DNA of 64,000 nt from Hevea brasiliensis. Lineage: Eukaryota; Streptophyta; Magnoliopsida; Malpighiales; Euphorbiaceae. The position numbers and the translations under genes were made by a program. A model generated the notes under the pieces. That model ran no database searches, was not told the DNA's origin, and saw only the letters and a list, made by a program, of their open reading frames with translations. The stretch spans positions 49,124,762 to 49,188,761 of the forward strand of contig NC_079509.1 of assembly GCF_030052815.1 (NCBI RefSeq), in the 5' to 3' direction. This document shows, one piece after another, positions 46,171 to 57,971 of the stretch (position 1 is its first letter; every line of letters begins with the position of its first letter).

Positions 46171-47656
46171 TGATGTGCTTCCGCAAGTGCATGGGTCACA
46201 GTAGTATAGTTTTAAAAATAATTTCGTTCTCACAGGGAATTGTGCTTAAATTGGAAATAAAAGGATAAGCTAATTAGAATGAAAAAATTTAAAGATATAA
46301 AATGAAATTTAAAATTTAAGATTGGTATTTGAGGAATTTAAGCTAAATCAAACAATTAACTAAATTAATTAAACTAGATTACCAAGATTTAAATTGAAAT
46401 TGCTATTTATGAATTTTGGAGGAATTAAATCTAAATTCAATAAAAATTAAAGTAATTTTAGAGATTGGATTTTCCATATTGTTTGCATGTGGTTTATCCC
46501 CAATTTAGCCAAACACATGAGAATTTCAATTTTGAGAGAAATCAATTCTTAGTTCTTTGAAACCTCTTTCAAGCATTTTAAAATTGGTATTCATTAAATC
46601 AAACCCTGTTTTCACGGTATTTCAAACCTAACAAAAATCCAATTAAAGCTCTAATTTATTTTGGAAAGTCCCCTTAATCCTCTTAGCTTATCTCTAACAC
46701 CAAGAAAACTAAGTTTATTGCAAGATTATCTATCCCAAACATTCACTTTTCAGTCCATCTGTCAAGGATTAAAACTTAACTTAATGAGGGCCCATTCATC
46801 AAGCAAGGCAACAAGCTCACAAGTAATAAATCAAAATGCAACAAATTTCATTTAAATGACTAAATCAATTCAAAACCACAATACAAAACAATATTTACAA
46901 ATCTATCTCTAGAATCTCAAATATCTACTCACAAATCATGGTTTCAAGACAAACCCAAGCATAGAAATGAAGAAATAATGAAAATCTAAGCTAAGGAATA
47001 GAAAAACCCAGTAAAATGGTGAAGGATCAGCTGCTGGAGAGTTGCAGAAAATGGCCTCTGCTGCTGCTGCAAAATGGTTCCCGTGCTCCTCTTCCTTTCC
47101 TTCTTTATTGCCAAAAAATCTCTCTATCTTTCTCCTTATGGAAAGAAATAGATAAAGGAGCTTTTATATGGTTCAGAGATCTGCCCTAGAATGGGTAAAA
47201 AGGTGGAAGATTCCAGAGAAAGTGAGGTATTAAATCAGAGGAACGAAAATGCCACATCAGCCATTTTCAGTAAAAACGACACAAGCTGAATCGGTTGTGT
47301 TGCGGGTTGTGTCGCGGGTTGTGAAACTTGCTGCCTGAGAAAAACTGCATATCTGACAATCGACACAACTTGTGACACAAGCTGTGTTGTAGGTTGTGTC
47401 ACTTTCGGCCTCTTTAATCTCAACTTCAAAATTTTGCAATTCAACTTTAATTTCTTCCAAATGGCTGCTCTGATCAAAATACACCAAATTTCTCCAAATT
47501 TAACCTACAAAACAAATAAATTCCATAAATTAAACAAAGAAGTATAAAAAGGCAAAATTGACTAAATATATGCTAATATCTATAGTAATAGCTATGAACA
47601 AGGGTAAATTATATGCAAAAATTATACCTAAATGATGATATAAAATGCATGCATCA
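46171..47656 (-). mobile_element. 3' LTR of the Athila element
   Basis: The same length as the 5' LTR. The two differ by scattered substitutions, with a cluster in the first 130 bases (left edge). Bases 47270-47410 carry repeated TTGTGTCGCGGGTTGTG and GACACAAC words. An open frame at 46661-46855, shared by both LTRs, is not considered a gene. Confidence 0.9.
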
Positions 47657-49740
47657 AATTCCCCCATACTCAAACTCTTGCTTGTCCCCAAGCAAAATTT
47701 CATTAAAACTCATTTGGAAGGGAATAGAATCAGTCTTTGAAAACATAGAAATCACTAATCCAAACCACCAACTTACCTCTAGCCACCAACATTCCAAATT
47801 TCCACCACCGAAGCACAAAGAATGAAGCAATCACTCTCAACAATTACAGAATAGCTAAGAATTAACCAGTTAGCCCAAGCAACAGATACCAACCAGCTAC
47901 AAGAGTCAATTGTGCCAAAACAAACCTAAATGAAATAGATAGCCAATGTGTCTCAAATAGATGGTGAGTAATGTATGGAAGATTATATTGCCAAACCCAT
48001 ATGCAAGCATAAAAGATCTAACTCTACTAATGTAACAAGCATTTTTCAAAGGATCATTAGGTCTTTTTAAGGGTTGTAATGGGGTCCAATAAGGTAAAAT
48101 TATGGTTAACAAAGAAAGGGAATAAGGAAAACAAAATATGAGAATAATATTAATCATGAAACTCAAAGTGCATTTAATATTCTTTTTTTTATATCATTTT
48201 TTTTCTTTTAATTCAAGAGGAAAGAAATTCACAATGAATCTCAAGTGCTATCACAATGATTATATAAAGGGACTACTTTTTATACTTTTTTATTTTATTT
48301 TATTTTATTTTTTATTTTGTATGTGCCCCTATTTCATGTCACACCCAAAATTACCTTTGGGATATTCTGGTGACCCCTTTTTTTTTTTTATCAACTTTTC
48401 ACAATTACTCTAGCACTTTTCAAGATGTTTCAATCCTCCAAGTTTTTTTTTTAATTTTTGGTTATTTTTTTTTATGCGCACTTAATTGCTAAAATATTAT
48501 TCTCATAAATAGGTGGTAGTGTTTAGGTTTTATGGCTAGGTAAATGATTTGGGTTCCAAAGAAATTAGGCAATTAAGGTTCAAGGGGGTTTGCAAGGGTT
48601 GAAATAAAATTAAGGTAGGTTAAGGCTAAATGTGAGGTTTAAAATATGAAGGAATGCCTAAATCATATTCTTATCAAACGCAAGTTAAAAATTTCGCTTT
48701 GAAAGATCTAAGATGCTTGTTCTATGAATGATGAGACGACAATGACCATTTTCTTCCTTAAAGGCTTATTCAGACACTCAAAACTCAAAATAACTAATCA
48801 GTATCTGTATACCTAGATAAATATATTAATTTTCAGCTATTAAGTAAGAGAAAGAATAATGCTTAAGACTTTGTACCCAGCTCGAACTTTCATTCCACTA
48901 ACCATCTAAAGGCAAGTTGGATTGCTTGAATAAGTAGCTTCTGGAATTCAAAGACTGGTTTAAAAATCAAAAAAATTTTAAATGAATAAATGAAATGCAT
49001 GAATGTATAAATGTATAATGAACCTATATGTAACTAAGTATGCATAACTAAGTGTATGAAACTATATGCAGTATATATATGTGAATATGTACAAGTATGA
49101 ATTAATGAGTATGTCACTATATGCAAGTAAAAAGGAAAAATAATTTTTGCAAAAAATTTACCCTCTCCCCCATACTCAGAATGAACATTGTCCTTAATGT
49201 TAAAAGATTGCAAGAAATGGGATAATTTGGCTATATGTGCAATGGGTTCTCTCAAATATTGTGCAGAAAATAGGTGGCTAATATGAGCATAAAGAATTAT
49301 TACCCTGTTTCATAAGTGGTAGCACAACTTGTGCTGAAAATAACACAAGCTGAGATAAGGATTGTTACCTTATTGAAGGTGCAGCCAATTTAATTAAATA
49401 AAATTTGGACAGCTGCTGCACTCATTGCAAAAGAAACAGTGAAATGGAATCGATTAAAGCAATTAAAACTCAAAAAGTTGAAATAGGGAGGTTAAGCTCA
49501 AAAATATAACCATGAGATATCCACTCATCAAGTGAAATTCTGAAGTAGCATATAAAAGCAAGTGAGCAAAGCATTAAAGATTCAAAAGAAAAATATACTT
49601 ATGAGCAACTAAAAAAAAATACTGAATAAGCAAATGGTTCAAATAAAAGAAAAGCAACACAAGCAAAATATTAACTAAACAAGTCGCTAAAAACACCAAT
49701 TAATTAAGCAACTAAAATAAAGACATGAAATATGTAAACT
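47657..49740 (-). other. Athila 3' non-coding region and polypurine tract
   Basis: The polypurine tract is read on the minus strand as GAGTATGGGGGAATT (about 47657-47671), directly before the 3' LTR, preceded by GCTTGGGGACAAGCAAGAG, a text often seen in this position in Athila-like elements. The remaining 2 kb has low-complexity T-rich (48180-48480) and ATG/TAT-rich (48990-49130) parts and no coding frame. Confidence 0.7.
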
Positions 49741-50099
49741 GAAACTAAAAGCTGGTCAGTCATGAATGATAACTCCTTTGCCCTTGCCATCTTGTGGAGG
49801 TGGTGGTGCTTTTGGTGGTTGCTGTGGAGAAAGGATGCTCAAAATGAGTGCCTGGTTAGTTTCGATCTACTTTAGCTTAGCTCGCATGGCTTTCAACTCG
49901 TCTTGCATTCAACTCGTCTTGCATTTCAGCACTTCTATCCAAATATATATCAGCTAAATCCCTTAATGTTTGAAAAGAGACATCTGTCATTTGCCGAAAG
50001 GAGTAGATCTCATCACTGAGATTCTCCATGAATGTCAGAAGGGTTGCCATGGAGGGTCCAGAAGCTGTTGATGAAGCAGGTTGTACAGCTGGTGGAGCC

Positions 50100-51342
50100 T
50101 GGCATGGAGGTTGTGTATAAGGCTACTCAGATGGTTGCTCAAATGGTGAGGAGGAGCTAATTGCAGTAGGGGAGCCTGGTGGTGTTGCTGCTGGTGCCGG
50201 AATCTCATAAAGCTGTGTAGCCTCATTTTTAATACAAAATTTTTGGTTGGCCAAATGAGGTCCATCCAAATACAGCAAGCCAGTTGTGACGGCAGCACAC
50301 CTATGAACTTGAGGGTCAAAACCAAAATAATGTGCAATGGGTGTGACCAAACCTCCAAACACAATCTTACCAGTACCCCTAGTAGTTTGGCGGTGCACAT
50401 GGTGGCAAAAGTAATAACCAGGTGAAACCTTTTTACCAGTTTTGGCACACAAAAAAAAAAAAGGTCATACTAAGACATTGTGCCAACACTTGTTCCTCTT
50501 CCTAAAATTGTATTTGCAATTAATCTTTGAAGCAATCGCAAGGAGTGACTCTCAATTTTAGAGGCCTTACTGTGCCCAGGTTTGAAAACACCTGCTAAGG
50601 GTGCTATTTGCTGCCAAAATTCATGCCCATTATAATCCCTTCGACTGGTAGGCATTTTAATCAAACCATCAGTGGGGAACCCGAATATATGATGAAAGTC
50701 ATCCATGGACAGTACCCTATCTTGACCGAGGCATCTAAAGTTGATTGTCAAGTTATTATCCAATTCATATTTATGCTTACTAGTGGACAGGGAGGCCATA
50801 AATTCCTGCACTAGAGTGGGGTAAACCAATTCCTGTTTATGAACAAATCTCACCCAACCCAAAGCATCCAACAAATTCTGCATTTCATCATATATATTCA
50901 AAGATTTAAGTGTAAACACATCCAAATATCGAGTCTGAATAATTTCTCTAGTTTCAATTCTTGTCTTATTTTTCTTCATTTCGGCAGTAGGCAATACTCA
51001 TTATCTAGCAGTAGGCACAGATGAAGGAATAGAGTAGTTACCTGAAGATTTCCCTGGGCGCTTTACCGCTGATCTCAGGATTCCAAGGCGAACACCAGTG
51101 CACGAAGTGGTACTGGGTGGTTGAGGCTGTGTGGGCTATTCGGATTTCTTTCTCTTTGTAGCGCTTGTGGTTTTGTGTGGCTTAATACTCTTTGCTTTCT
51201 TCTTCTTGTATGTAGCAATGGAGGTATCACCAGAATGGGTCGCCGGCAAGTCAGTATCCATGGGTTGGGTGGGTTAAGGTTGAGGCGTAGGGCGTGAGGT
51301 ATGGGGAGGGGAGTTTTCAAAGGAAAGAGGGGAATCAGTCAT
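50100..51342 (-). pseudogene. third ORF of the Athila element (ATHILA ORF-1-like), broken
   Basis: A minus-strand frame begins at ATG 51342 (MTDSPLSFENSPPH), with a basic stretch KKKKAKS...KRKK that could act in nuclear targeting, then RYLDVFTLKSLNIYDEMQNL, GWVRFVHKQELVYPTLVQEF, CLGQDRVLSMDDFHHIFGFP and FWQQIAPLAG. This pattern fits the plant ATHILA ORF-1 family, of unknown function. Stops break it near 51274, 51136 and 51010, then TAG at 50472-50470, and an A-run at 50451-50462 coincides with a frame change; a Pro/Ser-rich tail continues to about 50123. Opposite-strand frames here are shadows. Confidence 0.6.
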
Positions 51343-51688
51343 GGCGAAAATGGAAGACGAATACGAAGAAGTAGAAGAAGAAAAATATTATTGTTGTGGG
51401 TGGCGGAGGTTGCGGCGAAGAGGAAGGAGTGGGGTTGTGTCGGTGGTTATGTCGAGAGGAAGAAGAAAGTAGTGGGGTTATCGGGTATGGGTTTGGGTTA
51501 GGGAGTAAGAGTGATGGGTTTTGGATATGGGTATGGGCTTTGGGCTTTGGGCTTTGGTTTAGTTAGTTTTTTTTTATATCAAAATGGGTTAGTGGGCTTT
51601 TTGGGCTTTGGTTGGTTGCAGGCCCATTCTGGTGAAGTGGGTTGTCAACTTGCAAAACCAAATAAACGACATAAGTTAGAACACAAGG

Positions 51689-51900
51689 ATAGAGGTTGTG
51701 CCGGAAGTTGTGAAATATTTTGCCTAAATTGCGCTCAGTGAACACAAGCTACGACACAACCAAGCTACGACACAACCAAAATCGATTGTGCCGCAGGTTG
51801 TGAAATATTCTGCCCAAATTGCGCCCAGTGAACTTAAGCTACGACACAACCAAAATCGATTGTGCCGCAGGTTGTGAGATCTGCTGCCCAAATTTGGCAA
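51689..51900. repeat. 74-base tandem repeats with GACACAAC/GTTGTG words
   Basis: Units begin ATCGATTGTGCCGCAGGTTG at 51781 and 51855, with a diverged earlier unit from about 51689 that also has an 18-base duplication of GCTACGACACAACCAA. The same word set occurs in both LTRs of the element. Lies between pol and the third ORF. Confidence 0.75.
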
Positions 51901-52436
51901 AATTACACAGTACCTGAAAAATTGAAATAAATTAGATTTCAAGTGATTAGACCTTCATAACATGAATTCTAATTGCTCAACTTGTTATGTTCATCAAATA
52001 CTCATAAAAAATTTTTTTTTCAAAGAATCAATTCACACATCCACATTCAAATAATTTTCTTTTTTTTAAACCAAGATGACAAAGTTTGGAAAAACTTTCT
52101 CTAAAAATTAACAAAAAGAGCAAGGAATCCAGCAAGATCCACCGGCAAATATTCAACAATAGAAAGATGAAAAGTATAAGTGAACAAATTTAAAATTAAA
52201 ATTTAAAGCTAAAATTTAAAGCTAGAACTAAAAAAAAAATTTTTAATGCTTATTTGCTTGCAATGAATTGTATCCCATATGCACAAGAAAATTAGAACAA
52301 TGTCAAACTCTGAATAAAGAGTATAGAAAAACTTAAAACAAATATATGAAAGAACTAAAGAATCAATGAAAAATTGTGGGTTATGCCCAAAAATGCTAAG
52401 TTTGGGTCTTTAACTTGACCTTACTCAATCAAAATT

Positions 52437-54785
52437 TTATGGAGAATGAGAGAGATAGCAGCTTGTTATCTTCTCAATTGGCTCACCAATTAAATAATGC
52501 CTCAACCTTTGCCCATTTACCTTGAAATTACCAGATTTTTCACCAAAAATTTCCACAGCACCATGGGGAAAAACTTTTACAACTTTAAATGGACCTGACC
52601 ACCTTGATTTTAATTTTCCTGAAAAAAATTTCAACCTTGAATTGAATAAGAGCACCAAATCTCCTTCTTTAAAGTTCTTTTTCTTGATATGCTTATCATG
52701 CCATTTTTTACTTCTTTCTTTATAGATCCTAGCATTTTCATAAGCATCAAGTCTCAATTCTTCTAACTCATCAAGCTGCAAAAGTCTTTTGTGTCCAGCA
52801 GCTTGTAAATCAAAATTGATTGCTCTTATGGCCCAATAAGCTTTATGTTCTAACTCTACGGGCAAATGGCATGATTTCCCAAAAACTAACCTATAAGGTG
52901 TAGTTCCTATGGGGGTTTTAAAGGCTGTTCTATATGCCCAAAGAGTGTCATCTAATTTAAGGGACCAATCTTTTCTAGACTTGCTAACAGTTTTCTCCAA
53001 GATTTGCTTAAGTTCTCTATTTGTGATTTCTACTTGGCCATTTGTTTGAGGGTGATATGGTGTGGAAATCTTATGCTTTACCCCATACTTTCTCATCAAT
53101 TTTTTAAATTGGTGATTGCAAAAATGGCTATCACCATCACTGATTATGGCACGTGGGGCACCAAATCTGGTCAAAACAAATTTTTTCAGAAATTTCACCA
53201 TAACTTTTGCATTATTGGTAGGTGTAGCAATAGCTTCTACCCATTTAGATACATAGTCCACCCCTACCAAGATATATTTATTCCCATAAGAGGATGGAAA
53301 TGGCCCCATGAAATCAATTCCCCACACATCAAATAATTCAACTTCTAATATGGACTGTTGGGGCATCTCATCTCTCTTGGAAATATTGCCTACCCTTTGA
53401 CACCTATCACACTTGCTTACAAAGTCTCTCACATGTTTAAACATATTAGGCCAATAGAAACCTGATGTCAAGACTTTTTCAATAGTTTTTGAGACACTAC
53501 AATGACCACCATATTCAGAGGAATGACAATGGTAAATAACATCATTTATTTCTTCCTCTGGTATACATCTCCTAATTATTCCATCATTACATCTCCTAAA
53601 CAAAAGAGGCTCTTCCCAAGAATAAAATTTAACATCATGCAAAAATCTTTTCTTTTGCTGCCAAGATAAATCAGGTGGTAAGACACCACAAGACAAGAAA
53701 TTCACAATATCAGCAAACCATGGAAGTGCAGATTTCAACACATACAACTGCTCATTCATTAAAAACTCATCAATTAGCATAATATCATCATCTTTATTTT
53801 CAGTTTTTATCCTAGAAAGGTGATCAGCCACCACATTCTCAACACCTTTTTTATCTCTTATTTCTAAATCAAATTCTTGAAGTAACAAAATCCATCTAAT
53901 CAACCTAGATTTAGCTTCTTTCTTGCTCATTAAATACCTTATTGCTACATGATCAGTGAAAACTATTACCTTTGAGTTGACCAAATAAGAACAGAATTTA
54001 TTGAGTGCAAATACTTCCGCAAGGAACTCCTTTTCAGTTGTAGCATAATTAACTTGAGCTTCATCAAGGGTTCGGCTTGCATAGTAAATGGCATAAGGTT
54101 TTCTATCTTTTTGCTTGCCAAGGACAGCTCCAACAGCAAACTCGCTTGCATCACACATGATTTCGAATGGCAAAGTCCAATTCGGGGGTTGCATGATAGG
54201 AGCTATTGTTAATGCCGTCTTTAACCTACAAAAAGCAACCATACAATCTTGATTAAAATCAAATTTAACATCATGATTCAAAAGATTTGTTAAGGGTTTA
54301 GCAAGTTTAGAAAAATCTTGAATAAATCGCCGGTAAAACCCAGTATGTCCAAGAAAACTCCGCACTCCTTTGACAGTGGTTGGAGGGGGCATTTTTTTAA
54401 TAATTTCTATTTTGGCTCTATCTACTTCTATTCCCCTGTTTGATATCAGATGCCCTAAAACGATCCCCTCTTGGACCATAAAGTGGCATTTCTCCCAATT
54501 CAACACCAGATCATTATCAGCACACCTCTGCAAGATTTTAGAGAAATTAGTCAAGCATGAATCAAAATTAGTGCCATATACTGAAAAGTCATCCATGAAG
54601 ACCTCCATAATTTCTTCAATAAAATCAGAAAAAATGGCCATCATGCACCTTTGAAATGTGACAGGCGCATTACACAATCCGAATGGCATCCTTCGATATG
54701 CAAAGGTGCCATAGGGACAGGTAAAGGTAGTTTTTTTCTTGGTCATCAGGATGGATTGGAATTTAAAAGAAACCAGAATATCCAT
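52437..54785 (-). pseudogene. pol: Athila pol, 3' part: RT palm, RNase H and integrase
   Basis: An open frame of 782 codons. [17 protein letters not shown] and FMDD at residues 63-66. RNase [15 protein letters not shown] with D212, EKEFLAE with E253, FTDH with D278. Integrase: a zinc-binding part with H419, H428, C459 and C462, then D491 (WGIDFMGPF), D550 (SDGDSHF) and E586 (NGQVEIT), an exact D-D-35-E spacing, followed by a C-terminal DNA-binding tail ([20 protein letters not shown]). Integrase inserts the cDNA into host DNA. This part is undamaged, but it is out of frame with the upstream RT half because of a length change in the A7 run at 54731-54737 (minus sense), so it would not be made as part of Gag-Pol. 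Confidence 0.9.
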
Positions 54786-55578
54786 CTAAGTAACAAAAGT
54801 AAGAATGCTTGGCTAATCTCTCTAACATTTGATCCATAAAAGGAAGGGGAAAATGGTCTTTTCTTGTAGCATTGTTGAACTTCCTATAGTCTATGCACAT
54901 TCTCCAGCCTGTGACAGTTCTAGTGGGTATCAATTCATTATTCTCATTTTTAACAACTGTCACCCCACCTTTTTTTGGTACAACATACGCAAGACTCACC
55001 CACTCACTGTCAGAAATGGGGTAAATAATTCCAGCAGCTAGTAATTTCAGGATTTCCTTTTTCACAACATCCTTCATTATAGGATTCAATCTTCTTTGGT
55101 GTTCAATGGAAGGTTTCCTATTTGGTTCTTGGAAAATCCTATGCATACAGACTGTTGGACTAATTCCCTTTATATCATCAATTGCATAACCCAAAACTCT
55201 CCTATATTCTCTCAAAACTCTCAACAATTTTTCATTCTCAATATTAGTCAAAGATGCATTAATTATAACAGGATATGATCCATTGGGTCCAAAAAAAGCA
55301 TACCTGGGGTTGGAAGGAAGAGGTTTAAGATCTACTTTTGGGGCATCCTCTACCTTTAATGATGGTGGTTTAATCTCCAAAGTTTGCACTTCTTCAAGCT
55401 GAAAAATTGTGCCTTCAGGATGTGGTGGAGAGCTCTCCAAGTGTTGTGCAAAAGCAGCTATATTGTGATTGTCATCATCAATGCTCCCACCATGGACTAA
55501 CCAATTTTCAAGTGGGTCTTGTGGATAGCTTTTTCTAAAATGCTCTTGAACAATCTCATCAATAATGTCTACCCGCAA
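54763..55578 (-). pseudogene. pol: Athila pol, 5' part: linker and RT fingers
   Basis: Minus frame with VLGYAIDDIKGISPTVCMHR, KKEILKLLAAGIIYPISDS, WVSLAYVVPKKGGVTVV, RMCIDYRKFNNATRKDHFPL and YLDGYSGFF, the N-terminal RT blocks with the first catalytic aspartate. TAA at 54765-54763 stops the frame at a position where Gln is usual in this family (CAA to TAA is one C-to-T step). About 30 bases downstream the A7 length change shifts the frame into the next ORF. Confidence 0.85.
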
Positions 55579-56180
55579 ACAAGACTCAACTTCTTCATGT
55601 TCCTTTTCATGGCTGAATTGATGTTGAATATCATTTGATCATCTCCCACTCTAAGAGTCAATTTCTCACCCTTTACATCAATTAATGCACCAGTTGTTGC
55701 CAAAAAGGGTTTTCCCAATAAGATAGGAATTTTTGTGTCTTCTTCTATATCTAAAATGACAAAGTCCACCGGAATGTAGAATTTCCCAACCTTGATAGGC
55801 ACATTTTCTAGAATGCCTTCTGGATACTTAATTGAACGGTCAGCCAATGAAAGATACATGTTTGTGGGCTTCAACTCTCCCATATTCAACTTCTTATATA
55901 TTAAAAGTGGCATTAGGCTGACACTAGCTCTAAGGTCACATAAGGCATTTGCCACACAATTATCACCTATATGATAAGGGATGGAAAACACACCCGGATT
56001 TTTGAGTTTGGGAGGTAACTTCTTCTGAATTATAGCACTGCATTGCTCTCCTAAGTTGATGGTGTCATAATCTTCTAGCCTTCTCTTGTTGGTAAGAATC
56101 TCCTTCAAAAACTTGGCATAACTTGGCATTTGGGATAGTGCTTCAGTGAATGGCACATTGATACACAACTTCTTTAGCAC
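55569..56180 (-). pseudogene. Athila aspartic protease, active-site Gly replaced by Arg
   Basis: Minus frame with LCINVPFTEALSQMPSYAKF, LEDYDTINLGEQCSAII, GVFSIPYHIGDNCVANALCD, PILLGKPFLATTGALIDVKG and LTLRVGDDQMIFNIN, the usual Athila protease region. The active site reads CDLRAS where the family has CDLGAS. The triplet is AGA, one G-to-A step from GGA. Loss of this glycine should harm the protease fold. The frame differs from both the gag tail upstream and the RT downstream, so it is isolated by frameshifts. Confidence 0.8.
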
Positions 56181-56206
56181 TTCAAGGAATTTGCCAAATT
56201 GTTTGT

Positions 56207-57846
56207 CTAGCTTATGCTTGATGAATTTTGAGGGTAGGGAAGGGTGGGCTTGTAAGGCTCAGGTGGGATGTATGGTTTCTCTCCCTCATCTTGCTCACTT
56301 TTGCTTTCTTCTTCTTTTTCATTTTTCTTGCTCTCAATTGAATTTTCTTCTTTTGTGCTCTCTTTTTCTTCTCTCTTGTTTTCACTCTCTTGACCAACTT
56401 TTTTACCACTTCTCAAGGTCACAACCTTACATTGTTCATGAGGGTTTTGTGGTTGGCTAGGTAGTTTCCCATAGGATTTGCTTCCCGATGAGCTTGCTTG
56501 TTGAGCCAATTGAGTCTCCAACATACGATTGTGAACTTGTAATTGATCCATAGTTTATCTCATGTGTTGCATTTCTTCCTCCAATTTGCTATTCATCTTG
56601 CTTTGTTCAGCAAAAAATTTCTCCATCATGCTTTCCAAGGTTGGCTTCAGTTCATGAGGTGGAAGGGATTGTTGTGCTCTTGCTTGATATCCAGGTTGTG
56701 GCTGCCTTATGGGCTGAAATTGAGGCTGAAACTGAGGCCTATTCTGCTGCATATACTGCTGGTTATGAGCATAATTTGAGCTTTGACCTTGTTGAGCAAA
56801 AGTTACTTGTGGTCTCCATGTTGAGTTGTTCACATTAGAGTAAGAATTTCCCATAGGTTTCTGTTGATAACCTCCTGTATAAGCAACTTGTTCTTGCAAA
56901 TAATCATCACCATAAGAAGAGTAATCAATTCCACAACTTTAGGTTCCATCTGTGTAGACAACTTGTTGTATAGTTGTAGGAGTTGAGGTTGTTGCCTTTG
57001 TGCAAAAATCACTAAGAAGCTGAGTCAACTGATCAAATATTGCATTCATGTAGCTAACTGAGTCAAGTTCATAAATCCCAGCCTTCTTTGGCTCAAGTGC
57101 TCTAGGATTTCCCCATAAATGGGTATTATGAGCAATCTTCTCTAATAGATCATAGCATTCTTCACTTGTCATTCTCATGATTCATACAAAGTTTCATCAT
57201 CCCTTGGCTTAAAAGCTACCATCAAATTCCTCAAATGAGTGGTCTTCCCAGGTGGAAAAAATTGAGATAGAAAAGCTTGAGATAGCTGCTCCCCAGTAGC
57301 TATAGTAGCTTGTGGAAGTGAGTCATACCACTCTAATGCTGAATCCTAAAGAGAGAATGGAAATAAGGTGAGCCAAATCACTTCATCTGAAACTCCAGGC
57401 TGCCTTTGTGTGCCACATATCATCAAAAATTTCTTCAAATGAGAATGAGGATTTTCAAGTGGACTACCTCCAAATTGTGAATTCTGAACCATTTGAATGA
57501 GACCAGTCTTTAACTCAAATTGATTAGCTCCAATAATAGGTCTGTTATCTCTTACATCTGCACATCTAGGAAAAGTATAATCTAACATGGATATTCTCTG
57601 AGGATCATTTTGATTAACAACTTCATTCTGCCTATTTTGCTCATTTCCTCCATTATCTCCACCAATGGCTCTATTTTGATTCTCCATATTTTTAATTGTC
57701 TCCTCTTGCTCAAATCTTTGTTGTTCTTCTTTTTTCGCTTCCTTTCTTCTCTTGTATTCCTTTTTGTTGGCTCGACAGAATTTTTCAATTTCAGGGTTGA
57801 ACAACAATTCAGTATCACTTGTGCTTTTCGATCGTCTCATAAACAA
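56207..57846 (-). pseudogene. gag: Athila gag, broken by stops and a frameshift
   Basis: The start is ATG 57846 (MFMRRSKS). The first part has SMLDYTFPRCADVRDNRPII, ANQFELKTGLIQMVQNSQF and SPLENPHSHLKKFLMICG, the Athila Gag N-terminal core. TAG at 57348-57346 is followed in the same frame by ALEWYDSLPQATIATGEQLS and FFPPGKTTHLRN. Near 57180 the frame changes to one with SEECYDLLEKIAHNTHLWGN, a Gln/Pro/Tyr-rich region (GYQQKPMGNSY), coiled-coil-like MMEKFFAEQSKMNSKLEEEM, VTLRSGKKVG and a Lys/Glu-rich tail, with stops near 56939 and 56555. Gag forms the particle that packages element RNA. Confidence 0.8.
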
Positions 57847-57947
57847 GAAAAGTACCTGAAAAACACAAGGAACAACAATGAAAATAAAGGAAAATAAAAA
57901 TTCTAATCAGCTTAAAACAATTAAAATCCAACTTAAAAACAAATAAT

Positions 57948-57965
57948 TCCCCGGCAACGGCGCCA
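57948..57965 (-). other. primer binding site, tRNA-Asp type
   Basis: Minus-strand TGGCGCCGTTGCCGGGGA, six bases inside the 5' LTR end. This is the tRNA-Asp complement typical of Athila elements. Confidence 0.9.
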
Positions 57966-57971
57966 AAAACT

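Noticed and set aside
46661..46855. Small open frame repeated at 58456-58656
   Set aside because: Present only because both LTRs of the Athila element share the sequence; no start context or family.
51301..51741. Plus-strand open frames with Gly/Arg or Phe/Gly content
   Set aside because: They lie over the minus-strand third ORF and its upstream repeats in an element whose genes are all on the minus strand.
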